A DNA stretch of 64,000 nucleotides from JBJMHZ01 sp045807125. Its GTDB lineage: Bacteria; Actinomycetota; Actinomycetes; JAWWOL01. The stretch is taken from the NCBI GenBank assembly GCA_045807125.1, contig JBJMHZ010000021.1:1-64000 (forward strand). Direction: 5' to 3'. Positions 23,047 to 33,574 of this stretch are shown here, piece by piece (positions within the stretch are counted from its first letter, which is position 1; each line of letters starts with the position of its first letter). Position numbers and translations under genes: made by a program. The notes beneath the pieces are model-generated. The model saw only the letters and a list, made by a program, of their open reading frames with translations, did not search any database and was not told where the DNA came from.

Positions 23047-23969
23047 GCACGCTCGAGGACCAGCTCCGCGACGTCATGACCGACCGGGCGGCTCACCTGC
23101 CCGCGCAGGCGGAGCCGTACGAGGGCGTGCACCGGCTCATCGCGCGCACCCGCCGCCGGCGCGCCGTCGCCGGGGTCACCGCGGTCGCGCTCGCGGCCGT
23201 GGGCGTGGCGCTGGCCCTGCCCGGCAGCGACGGCGGGAACCGGTCGGCCAGCCCGTTGCCGGTGGCCGACCTGCCGGCCACCATCGCGCCGAGCCCGGTG
23301 GGGCCCGACCGCGCTCAGGTCACCGTGCGCGCGCCGAGCCTCGGCCTGACGATCTCCGTCGACTGCGGCGGCGGCCCCGGCGCTCTCGTGGTCCGGGTCA
23401 ACGGTCGCTGGTTCACCGAGCACGACTGCGATGCATCGGGCCCCGCGCCCGCGATCGTGCTGCTCGCGCCCGGCGAGATGTACCGGCGGTACGGGGTGCG
23501 GACCGGTGGCTCAGCGGTGATCGAGGCGACCGACGTCGCACCGGGCTCGGTGCGGACCGGCAAGCGGGCGTGGTCGGTGCGCGTGGACGCCGCCCTTCAG
23601 CTGCCGGTCAGGGTCGAGCCCGCGCCCACCGCCCTTCCGTCCTGGTCGGCCAAGGGCCTGCTCGGCTCCCTCAGCGCCTCGGCCACGGCGCCGAACGGCG
23701 TGTCGGGCGTGCTGCATCTCCTCGCCCCGGCCGGCGGCACCAAGGTCGCCGTCATCTGCGTCTCCGGCACCGTGCGGGTCGAGGTCCACGATGTCGTGAC
23801 GCACAACGCCAGCTTCGACACGGTGCACTGCACGAGCCGGCTGCCGGCCCCGCCAGGGCTGGTGCTGACGGAGACCGAGTCGCCCGGCCACGCCTTCACG
23901 GTGCGGGTGACGTCGATGGGCTTCACCCACCCCACCTGGAGGGTCGACGTCCTGGCCCGGCAACCCTGA
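23043..23969 (+). CDS. Single-pass membrane protein coupled to the ECF sigma factor (putative anti-sigma)
   Basis: 308 residues. The cytosolic N-terminus (about 1-40: MSTLEDQLRDVMTDRAAHLP, then YEGVHRLIARTRRRR) is the size expected for a short sigma-binding segment, then one transmembrane helix (about 42-58, VAGVTAVALAAVGVALAL) and a 250-residue extracytoplasmic beta-rich domain with two Cys pairs in it. No ZAS zinc motif (HxxxCxxC). The partner role is inferred from ATGA coupling to the sigma gene and topology, not from a recognised anti-sigma fold. Confidence 0.78.
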   Translation: MSTLEDQLRDVMTDRAAHLPAQAEPYEGVHRLIARTRRRRAVAGVTAVALAAVGVALALPGSDGGNRSASPLPVADLPATIAPSPVGPDRAQVTVRAPSLGLTISVDCGGGPGALVVRVNGRWFTEHDCDASGPAPAIVLLAPGEMYRRYGVRTGGSAVIEATDVAPGSVRTGKRAWSVRVDAALQLPVRVEPAPTALPSWSAKGLLGSLSASATAPNGVSGVLHLLAPAGGTKVAVICVSGTVRVEVHDVVTHNASFDTVHCTSRLPAPPGLVLTETESPGHAFTVRVTSMGFTHPTWRVDVLARQP

Positions 23970-23997
23970 GCCGGCGGACGCGACCGGCACCGCCGCC

Positions 23998-24600
23998 TTA
24001 CCGGCCCAGGATGAGGCTCATCGCCTCGGCGCGGGTCGACGGGGAGTCGCGCAGGGCGCCGCGCACGGCCGAGGTGACCGTGGTGGAGCCCTGCTTGCGG
24101 ACGCCGCGCATCGCCATGCAGAGGTGCTCGCACTCGACGACGACGATGACCCCGCGTGGCTTCAGCCGCTCCTCGAGCGCGTCGGCGATCTGCGTCGTCA
24201 TCCGCTCCTGCACCTGGGGGCGCCTGGCGAACAGGTCGACGAGCCGGGCAAGCTTCGACAGGCCGGTGATCTGCCCGTCCTCGTTGGGGATGTAGCCGAC
24301 GTGCGCCACGCCGTGGAACGGCACGAGATGGTGCTCGCAGATGCTGAAGACCTCGATGTCCTTGACGATGACCATCTCGTCGTGGCCGAGGTCGAACACG
24401 CTGGTGAGCACGTCGGCCGGGTCGCGGGCGAGCCCGGCGACCAGCTCGGCGTAGGCGCGGGCGACGCGGGCCGGGGTGTCGCGGAGACCGTCGCGCTCCG
24501 GATCCTCCCCGATGCCGATGAGCAGCTCGCGGACGGCGCGCTCGATGCGCGGTCCGTCGAACTGCCGGCCTCCGGCCCCCGTCCGGATGTCGGCGACCAT
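23998..24600 (-). CDS. folE: GTP cyclohydrolase I
   Basis: 200 residues; converts GTP to dihydroneopterin triphosphate, the entry step of folate synthesis. Zinc and active-site motifs: SICEHHLVPFHGVAHVGYIP, SKLARLVDLFARRPQVQERM, and the second zinc site VVECEHLCMAMRGVRKQGS. ATG at 24600, 5 bp after the ftsH stop with GAGGGC before it, so it is translated from the ftsH transcript. It encodes the type IA enzyme. Confidence 0.97.
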   Translation of the reverse strand: MVADIRTGAGGRQFDGPRIERAVRELLIGIGEDPERDGLRDTPARVARAYAELVAGLARDPADVLTSVFDLGHDEMVIVKDIEVFSICEHHLVPFHGVAHVGYIPNEDGQITGLSKLARLVDLFARRPQVQERMTTQIADALEERLKPRGVIVVVECEHLCMAMRGVRKQGSTTVTSAVRGALRDSPSTRAEAMSLILGR

Positions 24601-24605
24601 GGGGC

Positions 24606-26678
<2,073 letters not shown>

Positions 26679-26909
26679 CGAATCGGTACGCCTGACGGCG
26701 CCCGTCCCTCCTGCCACTGGTCACGGCCGCCGGGCGGGCGGCCGGTCGCCGACACCCCTTGACTGGTCCTCCCCGGCGGGGTTACCGACGGGAGACTTCG
26801 ACGGTACACCGGCTGCCCGGAACCGGCCGCCCGTGCCGGTCGGCAGGTGACCAGCCCGATGCCCGGTTCGTGCCGTTCGGGGCGGGTGCGGAAGGGAGCG
26901 CCGGAAGCG

Positions 26910-27452
26910 TCAGCCCGCGTAGACGCTGCGGCGCAGCGTGCCGACGTAGGGCAGGTTGCGGTAGCGCTCGGCGTAGTCCAGGCCGTAGCCCACCACGAAC
27001 TCGTTGGGGATGTCGAACCCCATGTACCTCACCGGCACCTCGACCTTGGCCGCGTCGGGCTTGCGCAGCAGGGCGACGACCTCGACCGACTTCGGGCCGC
27101 GCGAGCGCAGGTTCTTCAGCAGCCACGACAGCGTGAGGCCCGAGTCGATGATGTCCTCCACGACCAGCACCTCGCGCCCGGTGATGTCGCGGTCGAGGTC
27201 CTTCATGATCCGGACGACGCCTGACGAGGTCGTCCCCGACCCGTACGACGAGACCGCCATGAAATCGAGGGTGACGGGGGCTCGCAGGGCGCGGGAGAGG
27301 TCGGCCATCACCATGCAGGCGCCCTTGAGGACGCCGACCAGCATCACCTCGCGACCGGCGTAGTCGGCGTCGATCGACGCGGCCAGCTCCTCGATCTTGG
27401 CCTGGATCTCCTTCTCGGTGATGAGGATCGACTCGATGTCGTCGTCGAGCAC
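26910..27452 (-). other. hpt: hpt portion with its own possible internal start
   Basis: Inside the fusion frame, GTG 27452 begins VLDDDIESILITEKEIQAKI, which is where free-standing actinobacterial Hpt proteins begin. GGAAGAGG lies 8 nt upstream. A separate 180-residue Hpt (purine salvage: hypoxanthine or guanine to IMP or GMP) may therefore be made from the same message besides or instead of the fusion protein. Confidence 0.55.
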
Positions 27453-28448
27453 GGCTGGCACCTCTTCCTCCGTCGGTCGTCCTGGCCGCTGGACGTGCAG
27501 CCTGTCACACCGCCGCAGCATGCCGTACCCGCCCGGCAGCGCCACCGCCCCCTGCCCCCGCCAGGCGGTGACGAGCCGCTCGGCCTGCCGGACGTGGGCA
27601 GCGGTGAGCGAACCAGCCGGCACGCCGGCCACCACCGCTGCCGACCTGATCACCCGGCGTCGTACGGCGGCGGGCAGCTGCGCCAGCGAAGCGGTGGCGA
27701 GGGAGCCGTCGGCGCCGGTGGCCTCGGACGCGGCCCGCGCCGCCCACTCGTCCAGCGCGTCGGCGTCGGCGCGCAGCAGCCCGGCCGTCCTGGCGAGCGC
27801 GGCCGCCACGCCGGGGCCGAGCGCCTCCTCGAGCGCGGGCAGGGCCCGCCGGCGGACCCGTGCCCGCGCGTGCGCCGGATCGGCGTTGTGCGGATCGTCC
27901 CACGGCTGCAGCCCGAGCTCGCGGCAGGCGGCGGCGGTGGCCGCCCGCTCGAGCCCGAGGAACGGGCGGCGGTAGCGGCCGGTCACCGCCGCCATGCCGG
28001 CGAGGGAGCGGGCGCCGGAGCCGCGCGCCAGCCGCAGCAGCACGGTCTCGGCCTGGTCGTCGCGGGTGTGGCCGAGCAGGACGGCGGCCGCGCCAAGCCG
28101 CTGCGCCGCCGCGTCGAGCGCGGCGTAGCGGGCCGACCGGGCGGCCGCCTCCGGGCCACCGGCGCCGGCCACGGTCACGGTCAGCGCCTCGGCCGGCAGG
28201 CCCATCGCGGCGGCTTGCTCGACGACCCGCGCCGCCTGCGCGGCCGAGCCGGGCTGCAGGCCGTGGTCGACGGTGAGCGCCAGCACGGCGAGCCCGGCCC
28301 GCGGCGCCTCCCAGGCGGCGGCGGCGAGCAGGGCGAGCGAGTCGGCTCCGCCGCTGCACGCCACCGCGACGAGCGCGCCCGGCGGGAGGCCGGCGAGCGC
28401 GCGGCGCACCGCGCGCCTCGTGTCGGCCACCGCGGCCGGCGGACCCAT
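26910..28448 (-). CDS. tilS/hpt: TilS-Hpt fusion: tRNA(Ile)-lysidine synthetase and hypoxanthine phosphoribosyltransferase in one frame
   Basis: One uninterrupted 512-residue frame. Residues 1-325 are TilS: PP-loop AVACSGGADSLALLAAAA, GHTRDDQAETVLLRLARGSG, and the substrate domain ending LPGGYGMLRRCDRLHVQ; TilS converts C34 of a minor tRNA-Ile to lysidine. Residues 333-512 are hypoxanthine phosphoribosyltransferase: LVGVLKGACMVMADLSRA, LDFMAVSSYGSG, and PRPP site VLVVEDIIDSGLTL. Between them there is only PGRPTEEEVPA and no stop. GTG 27452 (after GGAAGAGG) or GTG 27461 could start a separate Hpt. Listeria has a comparable fusion. Start GTG/ATG at 28448 (MGPPAAVADTRR). Confidence 0.92.
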   Translation of the reverse strand: MGPPAAVADTRRAVRRALAGLPPGALVAVACSGGADSLALLAAAAWEAPRAGLAVLALTVDHGLQPGSAAQAARVVEQAAAMGLPAEALTVTVAGAGGPEAAARSARYAALDAAAQRLGAAAVLLGHTRDDQAETVLLRLARGSGARSLAGMAAVTGRYRRPFLGLERAATAAACRELGLQPWDDPHNADPAHARARVRRRALPALEEALGPGVAAALARTAGLLRADADALDEWAARAASEATGADGSLATASLAQLPAAVRRRVIRSAAVVAGVPAGSLTAAHVRQAERLVTAWRGQGAVALPGGYGMLRRCDRLHVQRPGRPTEEEVPAVLDDDIESILITEKEIQAKIEELAASIDADYAGREVMLVGVLKGACMVMADLSRALRAPVTLDFMAVSSYGSGTTSSGVVRIMKDLDRDITGREVLVVEDIIDSGLTLSWLLKNLRSRGPKSVEVVALLRKPDAAKVEVPVRYMGFDIPNEFVVGYGLDYAERYRNLPYVGTLRRSVYAG

Positions 28449-28461
28449 GCCGACCGCCGGG

Positions 28462-29523
28462 TCAGTGCCCGACCACGCGGGCGACCCAGGCGCCGGGATC
28501 GCTGATCTCGGCCCGCGTCGGCAGGGTGGCCGGGGACTCCCATGCCTTGTTCAGCCCGTCGATGCCGGCGCGCTCGGTGACCCCGCGGACGAACGCGACG
28601 CCCTCGGAGTACTGGCGCATCTTGGCGTCGAGCCCGAGGAGCTGACGGATCACCCGGTCGAACGGGGAGATGTCGTGCCGGCGGCGGTCGAACCGGCGGC
28701 GGATCTCCTCGACCGACGGCACCACCTGCGGCCCGACCCCGTCCATGACGAACTCGGCGTGCCCCTCCAGCAGCGACATCACCGCGGTGAGGCGGTCGAG
28801 CACGGCCCGCTGCGCCGGCGTCTGCACGAGCTCGATGAAGCTCAGCTCGCCCCTGCCCCTCACCGCGTCGAAAGCGGCGCCGAGCATCGCGAGGAGCCGG
28901 CGCAGCATGGTGATCGGGTCGAGCTCGATGGCGTCGACGTAGGAGGCGATCTCGGCCCGTACGTGCTCGCGCAGCCACGGCACCGCGGTGAACTGCACCC
29001 GGTGGGCCATCTCGTGCAGGCACACCCACAGCCGGAAGTCGTGCGGGTCGACCCCGAGGGTCTGCTCGGTCGCCACGATGTTGGGCGCCACGAGCGACAG
29101 GCGGCCCTTGCCCTGCCCCTCCGGCAGGAAGAGCTCGTACTGGCCGAGCACCTTGGTCGCGAGGTAGGCGAGCAGGCCGCCCAGCTCGGCACCGGTGACG
29201 CGGGAGCCGACCGCGACCACGGTCGGGTTGGGCACCTGCCGCTTCGAGATGAGCCGCTCGATCACCGGCTCGAGGATGACCCGGAAGCCGTCGATGTTGG
29301 CGGTGACCCAGCCGGGCCGGTCGACGACGACGATGTCGCCCGGCTCGTCGCCGGGGTCGAGGCGGGTGAAGTCGCGCACGTGGCTCTCGGCGACGGTGGC
29401 GAGCTGCTTCAGGTCGGCGACGACGGCCTTGGCCTCGTCCCGCCCGATCTGCGGCCCGGGCGGCACGAGCCGCCGGGCGGTGACCGCCGCGAAGCGCCAG
29501 TCGATGAGCTGCTCGGCCGTCAT
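28462..29523 (-). CDS. Zinc-dependent metalloprotease of the DUF2342 family
   Basis: 353 residues, ATG at 29523. The zinc motif is HEMAH in LWVCLHEMAHRVQF (about residue 165), with a downstream MSLLEGHAEFVMD block carrying the probable third ligand. This actinobacterial family has no signal peptide and is usually encoded just upstream of tilS and downstream of dacB, exactly as here. Substrate unknown. Its stop lies 13 bp before the tilS start, so the two are cotranscribed. Confidence 0.9.
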   Translation of the reverse strand: MTAEQLIDWRFAAVTARRLVPPGPQIGRDEAKAVVADLKQLATVAESHVRDFTRLDPGDEPGDIVVVDRPGWVTANIDGFRVILEPVIERLISKRQVPNPTVVAVGSRVTGAELGGLLAYLATKVLGQYELFLPEGQGKGRLSLVAPNIVATEQTLGVDPHDFRLWVCLHEMAHRVQFTAVPWLREHVRAEIASYVDAIELDPITMLRRLLAMLGAAFDAVRGRGELSFIELVQTPAQRAVLDRLTAVMSLLEGHAEFVMDGVGPQVVPSVEEIRRRFDRRRHDISPFDRVIRQLLGLDAKMRQYSEGVAFVRGVTERAGIDGLNKAWESPATLPTRAEISDPGAWVARVVGH

Positions 29524-29561
29524 GCCTCCACAGTACGGGGCGACACCGGCGGCGTGCTGGG

Positions 29562-30899
29562 TCAGGCGGTCGAGGAGGCGAGCGCGACGACGGCGCGATC
29601 GATGGCGGCCGTGGCGCTCGGCCCGTACGACGCCCGCGCGAGCAGGAAGGCGAACGTCACCCGGCGCCCTGACCGGGTCCAGGTGTAGCCGGCGAGGCAG
29701 CGCACGCCGTCGAGGGTGCCGGTCTTGGCCCAGGCGCGGCCGGCGGCTGCCGTGCCGCACATCCGCTGCTCGAGGGTGCCGTCGACGCAGGCGAGCGGCA
29801 GGGAGCGGCGGAAGTCGGTGCCGAGCGCCGAGTCCCGCACCGCTTCCAGCCAGGCGACCTCGGTGGCCACGGTGTGCTGGTCCAGCGCCGACAGCCCGGA
29901 GCCGTCGGCCAGCGGGGTGGTGATCGGGACGCCCAGCGCGTCGCCCTGCGCCCGGATCACGTCGATGCCGGCCGCGGTGGTGCCGATCCCGCTCGTGCGT
30001 GCGGCGAGCTCCTTCAGCAGCTGCTCGGCGTAGAGGTTGACCGAGTCCTTGAGCATCGCGGCGACGACGGTGCCGAGCGGCGGCGACACGGTGGTGTACG
30101 ACCACGCCGTCGACCCGGCGGGCAGGGCGGTCACGGCGCCCACCGTCACGTCGCCGCCGACCGCGACGCCGGCCGAGCGCAGCAGCCGGCGCATGAGGTA
30201 GCCGGCGGCGAGGGCCGGGTAGCGGGCGGCCGTCGTCGACCAGTCGTTGCCGTCGACGACGATCGCCGACAGCGCCCCGGACTCCTCCGGCACCCAGTTC
30301 GCCTTCCAGCCCTCCGCCGCGTGGGCACCGTCGTACCGGCCGGCGTCGACCAGGACGCCGCCGGTGACCGACGTCACGCCCCACCGCCGGACCGCCCGCG
30401 CCACCGCGCGCAGCTTGCCCGAGGTGAGGGTCGGGTCGCCGCCGCCGACGATGACCAGGCGACCGACCAGCCGGTGCCCGAAGCGCTGCCCGTCGAGGCG
30501 GAAGCGGGTCCGCAGGCGGGTGCCGGCGCCGAGCCGGTCGAGGACGGTCGCGCCGGTGAAGAGCTTCTGCGTCGACGCGGGCGGCAGGCCGAGGTCGGGG
30601 TTGCGGGCCACGACCGTGCCGAGACCGCCGACGTCGACCCGCACGCCCATGACGCCGGCGGTCGAGCCGCGCAGCGCGGCGATCACCCGGTCGTGCAGCA
30701 CGGTCGCCGGCGACGCCGTGGTGGTCGTGGACCCGGTGGCGGCGGGCCCACCGGCCGGCGACGCGGCCGATGATGCGGCGGCGCGGGGCGGGGCGGCGGC
30801 GGCCGGCGTCAGCGCGCCGGGCGAGCGGGTGAGCCCCACGGTGGCGACGAGCGCGGGGACGAGCAGGCCGGCGACGGCGAGGCGGCGGGCAGGCGTCAT
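29562..30899 (-). CDS. dacB: D-alanyl-D-alanine carboxypeptidase/endopeptidase, PBP4 type (copy 1)
   Basis: 445 residues, exported by an N-terminal signal (MTPARRLAVAGLLVPALVA). Penicillin-binding class C: S109-T-Q-K112 in LPPASTQKLFTG, SVN in LKDSVNLYAEQLLKEL, and KTG in WAKTGTLDGVRC. The insertion typical of PBP4 (domains II/III) lies between the first two motifs. It trims or cleaves peptidoglycan peptides outside the membrane. Thr/Ala-rich linker after the signal. ATG at 30899, 68 bp downstream of a second, diverged copy. Confidence 0.95.
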   Translation of the reverse strand: MTPARRLAVAGLLVPALVATVGLTRSPGALTPAAAAPPRAAASSAASPAGGPAATGSTTTTASPATVLHDRVIAALRGSTAGVMGVRVDVGGLGTVVARNPDLGLPPASTQKLFTGATVLDRLGAGTRLRTRFRLDGQRFGHRLVGRLVIVGGGDPTLTSGKLRAVARAVRRWGVTSVTGGVLVDAGRYDGAHAAEGWKANWVPEESGALSAIVVDGNDWSTTAARYPALAAGYLMRRLLRSAGVAVGGDVTVGAVTALPAGSTAWSYTTVSPPLGTVVAAMLKDSVNLYAEQLLKELAARTSGIGTTAAGIDVIRAQGDALGVPITTPLADGSGLSALDQHTVATEVAWLEAVRDSALGTDFRRSLPLACVDGTLEQRMCGTAAAGRAWAKTGTLDGVRCLAGYTWTRSGRRVTFAFLLARASYGPSATAAIDRAVVALASSTA

Positions 30900-30967
30900 G
30901 CGGCTGTTCCTCGACCGGCCTGAGCGGCGGCTGGATATGGCGGACGGGTGCGCCTGCCGTCCCGGGC

Positions 30968-32329
30968 TCACCGGCACCCGCAGCCGGCCAGCGCGGCCGC
31001 GATCCGGTCGAGCGCGGCCTCGGCCGCGGCCGGGTCGAGCGCCACCACCCGGTCGGCGACGAAGGCGAAGATCAGCAGCCGGCCGTCGGCGTCGACGGTG
31101 AGCCCGGCGAGCGCGCTCACGTGGCGAAGCGTCCCGGTCTTGGCCCGCACCAGGCCGGCAGCCGCTCTGGTGGCCGCCGACGCGAAGCGGTCGTCGAGCG
31201 TGCCGTCGAAGCCGGCGACGGCGAGGCCGGTGGCGATGCTGCGCAGCAGCGGCCGGGCCGGGTCGACGGCGGCCCTCAGCACGGACGCCAGCGTCGTCAC
31301 GGTGACGCGGTCGAGGGGGGACAGCCCGCTGCCGTCGACGAGGCGCACGCCGGTGGTGTCGATGCCGGCGCGGGCGGCGACGTCGACCACGGCGGCGGCG
31401 GCGCCCGCGAAGCCGGGCGGCCGGCCGGTCGCCACCGCGACCTGCCGGGCCAGGGCCTCCGCCAGGTCGTTGTCGCTCGTGCTCAGCAGGTGCTCGACGA
31501 GCGCGGCGACGGGCGGGGAGTCGACGGCGGCGAGCGTCGACGCGCCTGGCGGCGCGACCCCCGGGGCCGGCGCCCCCCGTACCGCCACGCCGTGCCGCCC
31601 GAGCCGCTCGGCGAAGGCGCCAGCTGCGGCCGCCGCCGGGTCGGTCACCCTGGCCCGGCCGCCGGGCGTCGCGCGCCCCTCGTCGACCTCGAGCGCGGCG
31701 ACCGGCGCGACGTTGCCGCTCGTCACGTACGACGGCTTCCAGCCCGGTCCGGTGGCCGGGCCCGAGAAGCGGGACGCGTCGTAGCGCACCGCCACCCGGT
31801 GCACGCCGGCCCGGGCGAGCGCGGCCGCCGCGTCGGCGGCCAGCCGGTCGACGCTCGCCAGGACCGGGTAGCCGCCCGCCCGGCCGGAGGACAGGGTGGG
31901 GTCGCCGTCGCCGACGAGCACCACGGTGCCCGTACCGGCACCGGCCACGACTCGGGTGGTGAACCGGTGCTGCGGCCCCAGCGCCTGCAGCGCGGCCACG
32001 GCGGTGAGCAGCTTGGCCGTCGAGGCGGGCACGACCGGGCGATCGGCGCCGGCCGCGTACAGCGAGCGGCCGGTCGCGGCGTCGACGACCGACGCGGCGA
32101 CCGCGCCGCCGAGCGCCGGGTCGGCCGTCGCCTCGTCGAGCAGCCGCCCGAGCGCCACCGGATCGGGCACCGGCGCGCTGGCGGCCGGCCGCGGCGGCAG
32201 CCGGACCGGCGCGGGCGCCGGCAAGCGGGCAGGCGACAGCGCAGGCGCGGAAGCCGGCAACTGCGCAGGCGCCGAGGAGATCAGCGCCAGCGACGCGAGG
32301 GCACCGGCCGTGAGCCGCCTGCCGTGCAC
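30968..32329 (-). CDS. dacB: D-alanyl-D-alanine carboxypeptidase, PBP4 type (copy 2)
   Basis: 453 residues with a signal sequence (RRLTAGALASLALISSAPAQ) and a Pro/Ala-rich linker. Motifs: S103-T-A-K106 in VPASTAKLLTAVAAL, SDN in LLSTSDNDLAEALARQV, and KTG in RAKTGTLRHVSALAG. It is clearly a paralog of the downstream gene but shares little sequence beyond the motifs, so the duplication is old; here the middle motif is the classical SDN. The C-terminus ends AALAGCGCR, an unusual Cys-Gly-Cys tail. Divergent from ppa across 116 bp. Confidence 0.95.
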   Translation of the reverse strand: MHGRRLTAGALASLALISSAPAQLPASAPALSPARLPAPAPVRLPPRPAASAPVPDPVALGRLLDEATADPALGGAVAASVVDAATGRSLYAAGADRPVVPASTAKLLTAVAALQALGPQHRFTTRVVAGAGTGTVVLVGDGDPTLSSGRAGGYPVLASVDRLAADAAAALARAGVHRVAVRYDASRFSGPATGPGWKPSYVTSGNVAPVAALEVDEGRATPGGRARVTDPAAAAAGAFAERLGRHGVAVRGAPAPGVAPPGASTLAAVDSPPVAALVEHLLSTSDNDLAEALARQVAVATGRPPGFAGAAAAVVDVAARAGIDTTGVRLVDGSGLSPLDRVTVTTLASVLRAAVDPARPLLRSIATGLAVAGFDGTLDDRFASAATRAAAGLVRAKTGTLRHVSALAGLTVDADGRLLIFAFVADRVVALDPAAAEAALDRIAAALAGCGCR

Positions 32330-32445
32330 GGTCCTCCATCGCTCTCGCCGGACTGGACTGCCTGCGCGACACTAGCCGACAACGGTCACCGCCGGCGGTC
32401 CCTCGGCGGCGGTGGTGCTGGAGGCGGTGGCCCCTTGGAGGCGGA

Positions 32446-32946
32446 GTGGAGTTCGACGTCACGATCGAGATTCCGCGGGGCACGCGCAACAAGTACGAGC
32501 TCGACGAGCGCACCGGCCGCATCCGGCTCGACCGGATGCTGTTCACCGCGACGCGCTACCCGCACGACTACGGCTTCATCGAGGGCACGCTGGGCCTCGA
32601 CGGCGATCCGCTCGACGCGCTCGTCCTGCTGGAGGAGCCCACCTTCCCCGGCTGCCTGATCCTCTGCCGGGCGCTCGGGATGTTCCGCATGCAGGACGAG
32701 GCCGGCGGCGACGACAAGGTCCTCTGCGTGCCCGCGCGCGACCCGCGCCAGCAGCGCTTGCAGGAGATCTCCGACGTCTCCGAGTACGAGCTGCTCGAGA
32801 TCCAGCACTTCTTCGAGACCTACAAGGACCTCGAGCCCGGCAAGTCGGTCGAGGGCGCGACCTGGGCCGGCCGGGCCGACGCCGAGGACGAGATCCGCCA
32901 GTCGATGTCCCGGCTGACCGAGCGCCACCAGCGCGCCGCGGACTGA
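32446..32946 (+). CDS. ppa: Inorganic pyrophosphatase, soluble family I
   Basis: 166 residues; hydrolyses pyrophosphate in the cytosol. Family signature DGDPLDALVLL (metal-binding Asp cluster), IEIPRGTRNKYELD at the N-terminus, YPHDYGFIEGTLG, and ISDVSEYELLEIQHFFETYK. GTG start at 32446 with GGAGG seven bases upstream. The genome also has a membrane H+-pyrophosphatase at 50.8 kb, so both disposal routes exist. Confidence 0.97.
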   Translation: MEFDVTIEIPRGTRNKYELDERTGRIRLDRMLFTATRYPHDYGFIEGTLGLDGDPLDALVLLEEPTFPGCLILCRALGMFRMQDEAGGDDKVLCVPARDPRQQRLQEISDVSEYELLEIQHFFETYKDLEPGKSVEGATWAGRADAEDEIRQSMSRLTERHQRAAD

Positions 32947-33078
32947 GCCGGCCGAGCCGGCCCGAGCCGGCTGGCCCCGAACGGCCCGGCCGTCCCCGGC
33001 TGACCCGTCCGGCGCTGAAGGTCGGCATGCGAGGAGCCGATCTAGCGGGCAGGAAGCCGACGAAGGACGGGTGCTGCC

Positions 33079-33519
33079 GTGGACGAGCTCGAGATCTTCA
33101 TGACCGAGGCGTACGACGAGGGCGTCGTCACCGAGGTGATCCGGCCGGCGGTGATCCTTCCCGAGTCGGCGGCCAGGTCGGTGCTCGTCGAGCTGGCGAT
33201 GCACGACGTGCACGGGCCCGGGCTCTGGCACGCGCAGCCGACGCTGTGGCGCCGCTTCGACCGGCCGTGGGACGGCGACGACGAGCCGGGCACCGCCGAG
33301 CTGATCGGCACCATGCAGGTGGCGTACGGCACGCCCACCCGGTACGAGATCACCATCTACCGCGCCACCATCACGAAGTTCGGCACCGTCCACGGCTGGA
33401 CGGTGGAGTCGCTCTGCGACGAGGCGCTCGGCTTCGGCGACCTCGCGCTGGCGACCTGCCCGCGAGCCGCCCTCCAGCCGCCGCCCAAGCCGTTCCGGCT
33501 CGGCACCGTCGCCGGCTGA
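33079..33519 (+). CDS. Hypothetical protein between ppa and SCO1
   Basis: 146 residues, GTG at 33079. Soluble alpha/beta protein: LEIFMTEAYDEGVVTEVIRP, HDVHGPGLWHAQPTLWRRFD, ELIGTMQVAYGTPTRYEITI and IYRATITKFGTVHGWTVESL. Conserved-looking aromatic and His residues but no known motif. It reads like the uncharacterised actinobacterial protein often found near ppa. Same strand as both neighbours. Confidence 0.7.
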   Translation: MDELEIFMTEAYDEGVVTEVIRPAVILPESAARSVLVELAMHDVHGPGLWHAQPTLWRRFDRPWDGDDEPGTAELIGTMQVAYGTPTRYEITIYRATITKFGTVHGWTVESLCDEALGFGDLALATCPRAALQPPPKPFRLGTVAG

Positions 33520-33574
33520 GCCGCCCGCCGGTGGTCGTACGCTGGACGCGTCCGCCGAGGGAGAGGGTCCGGCC

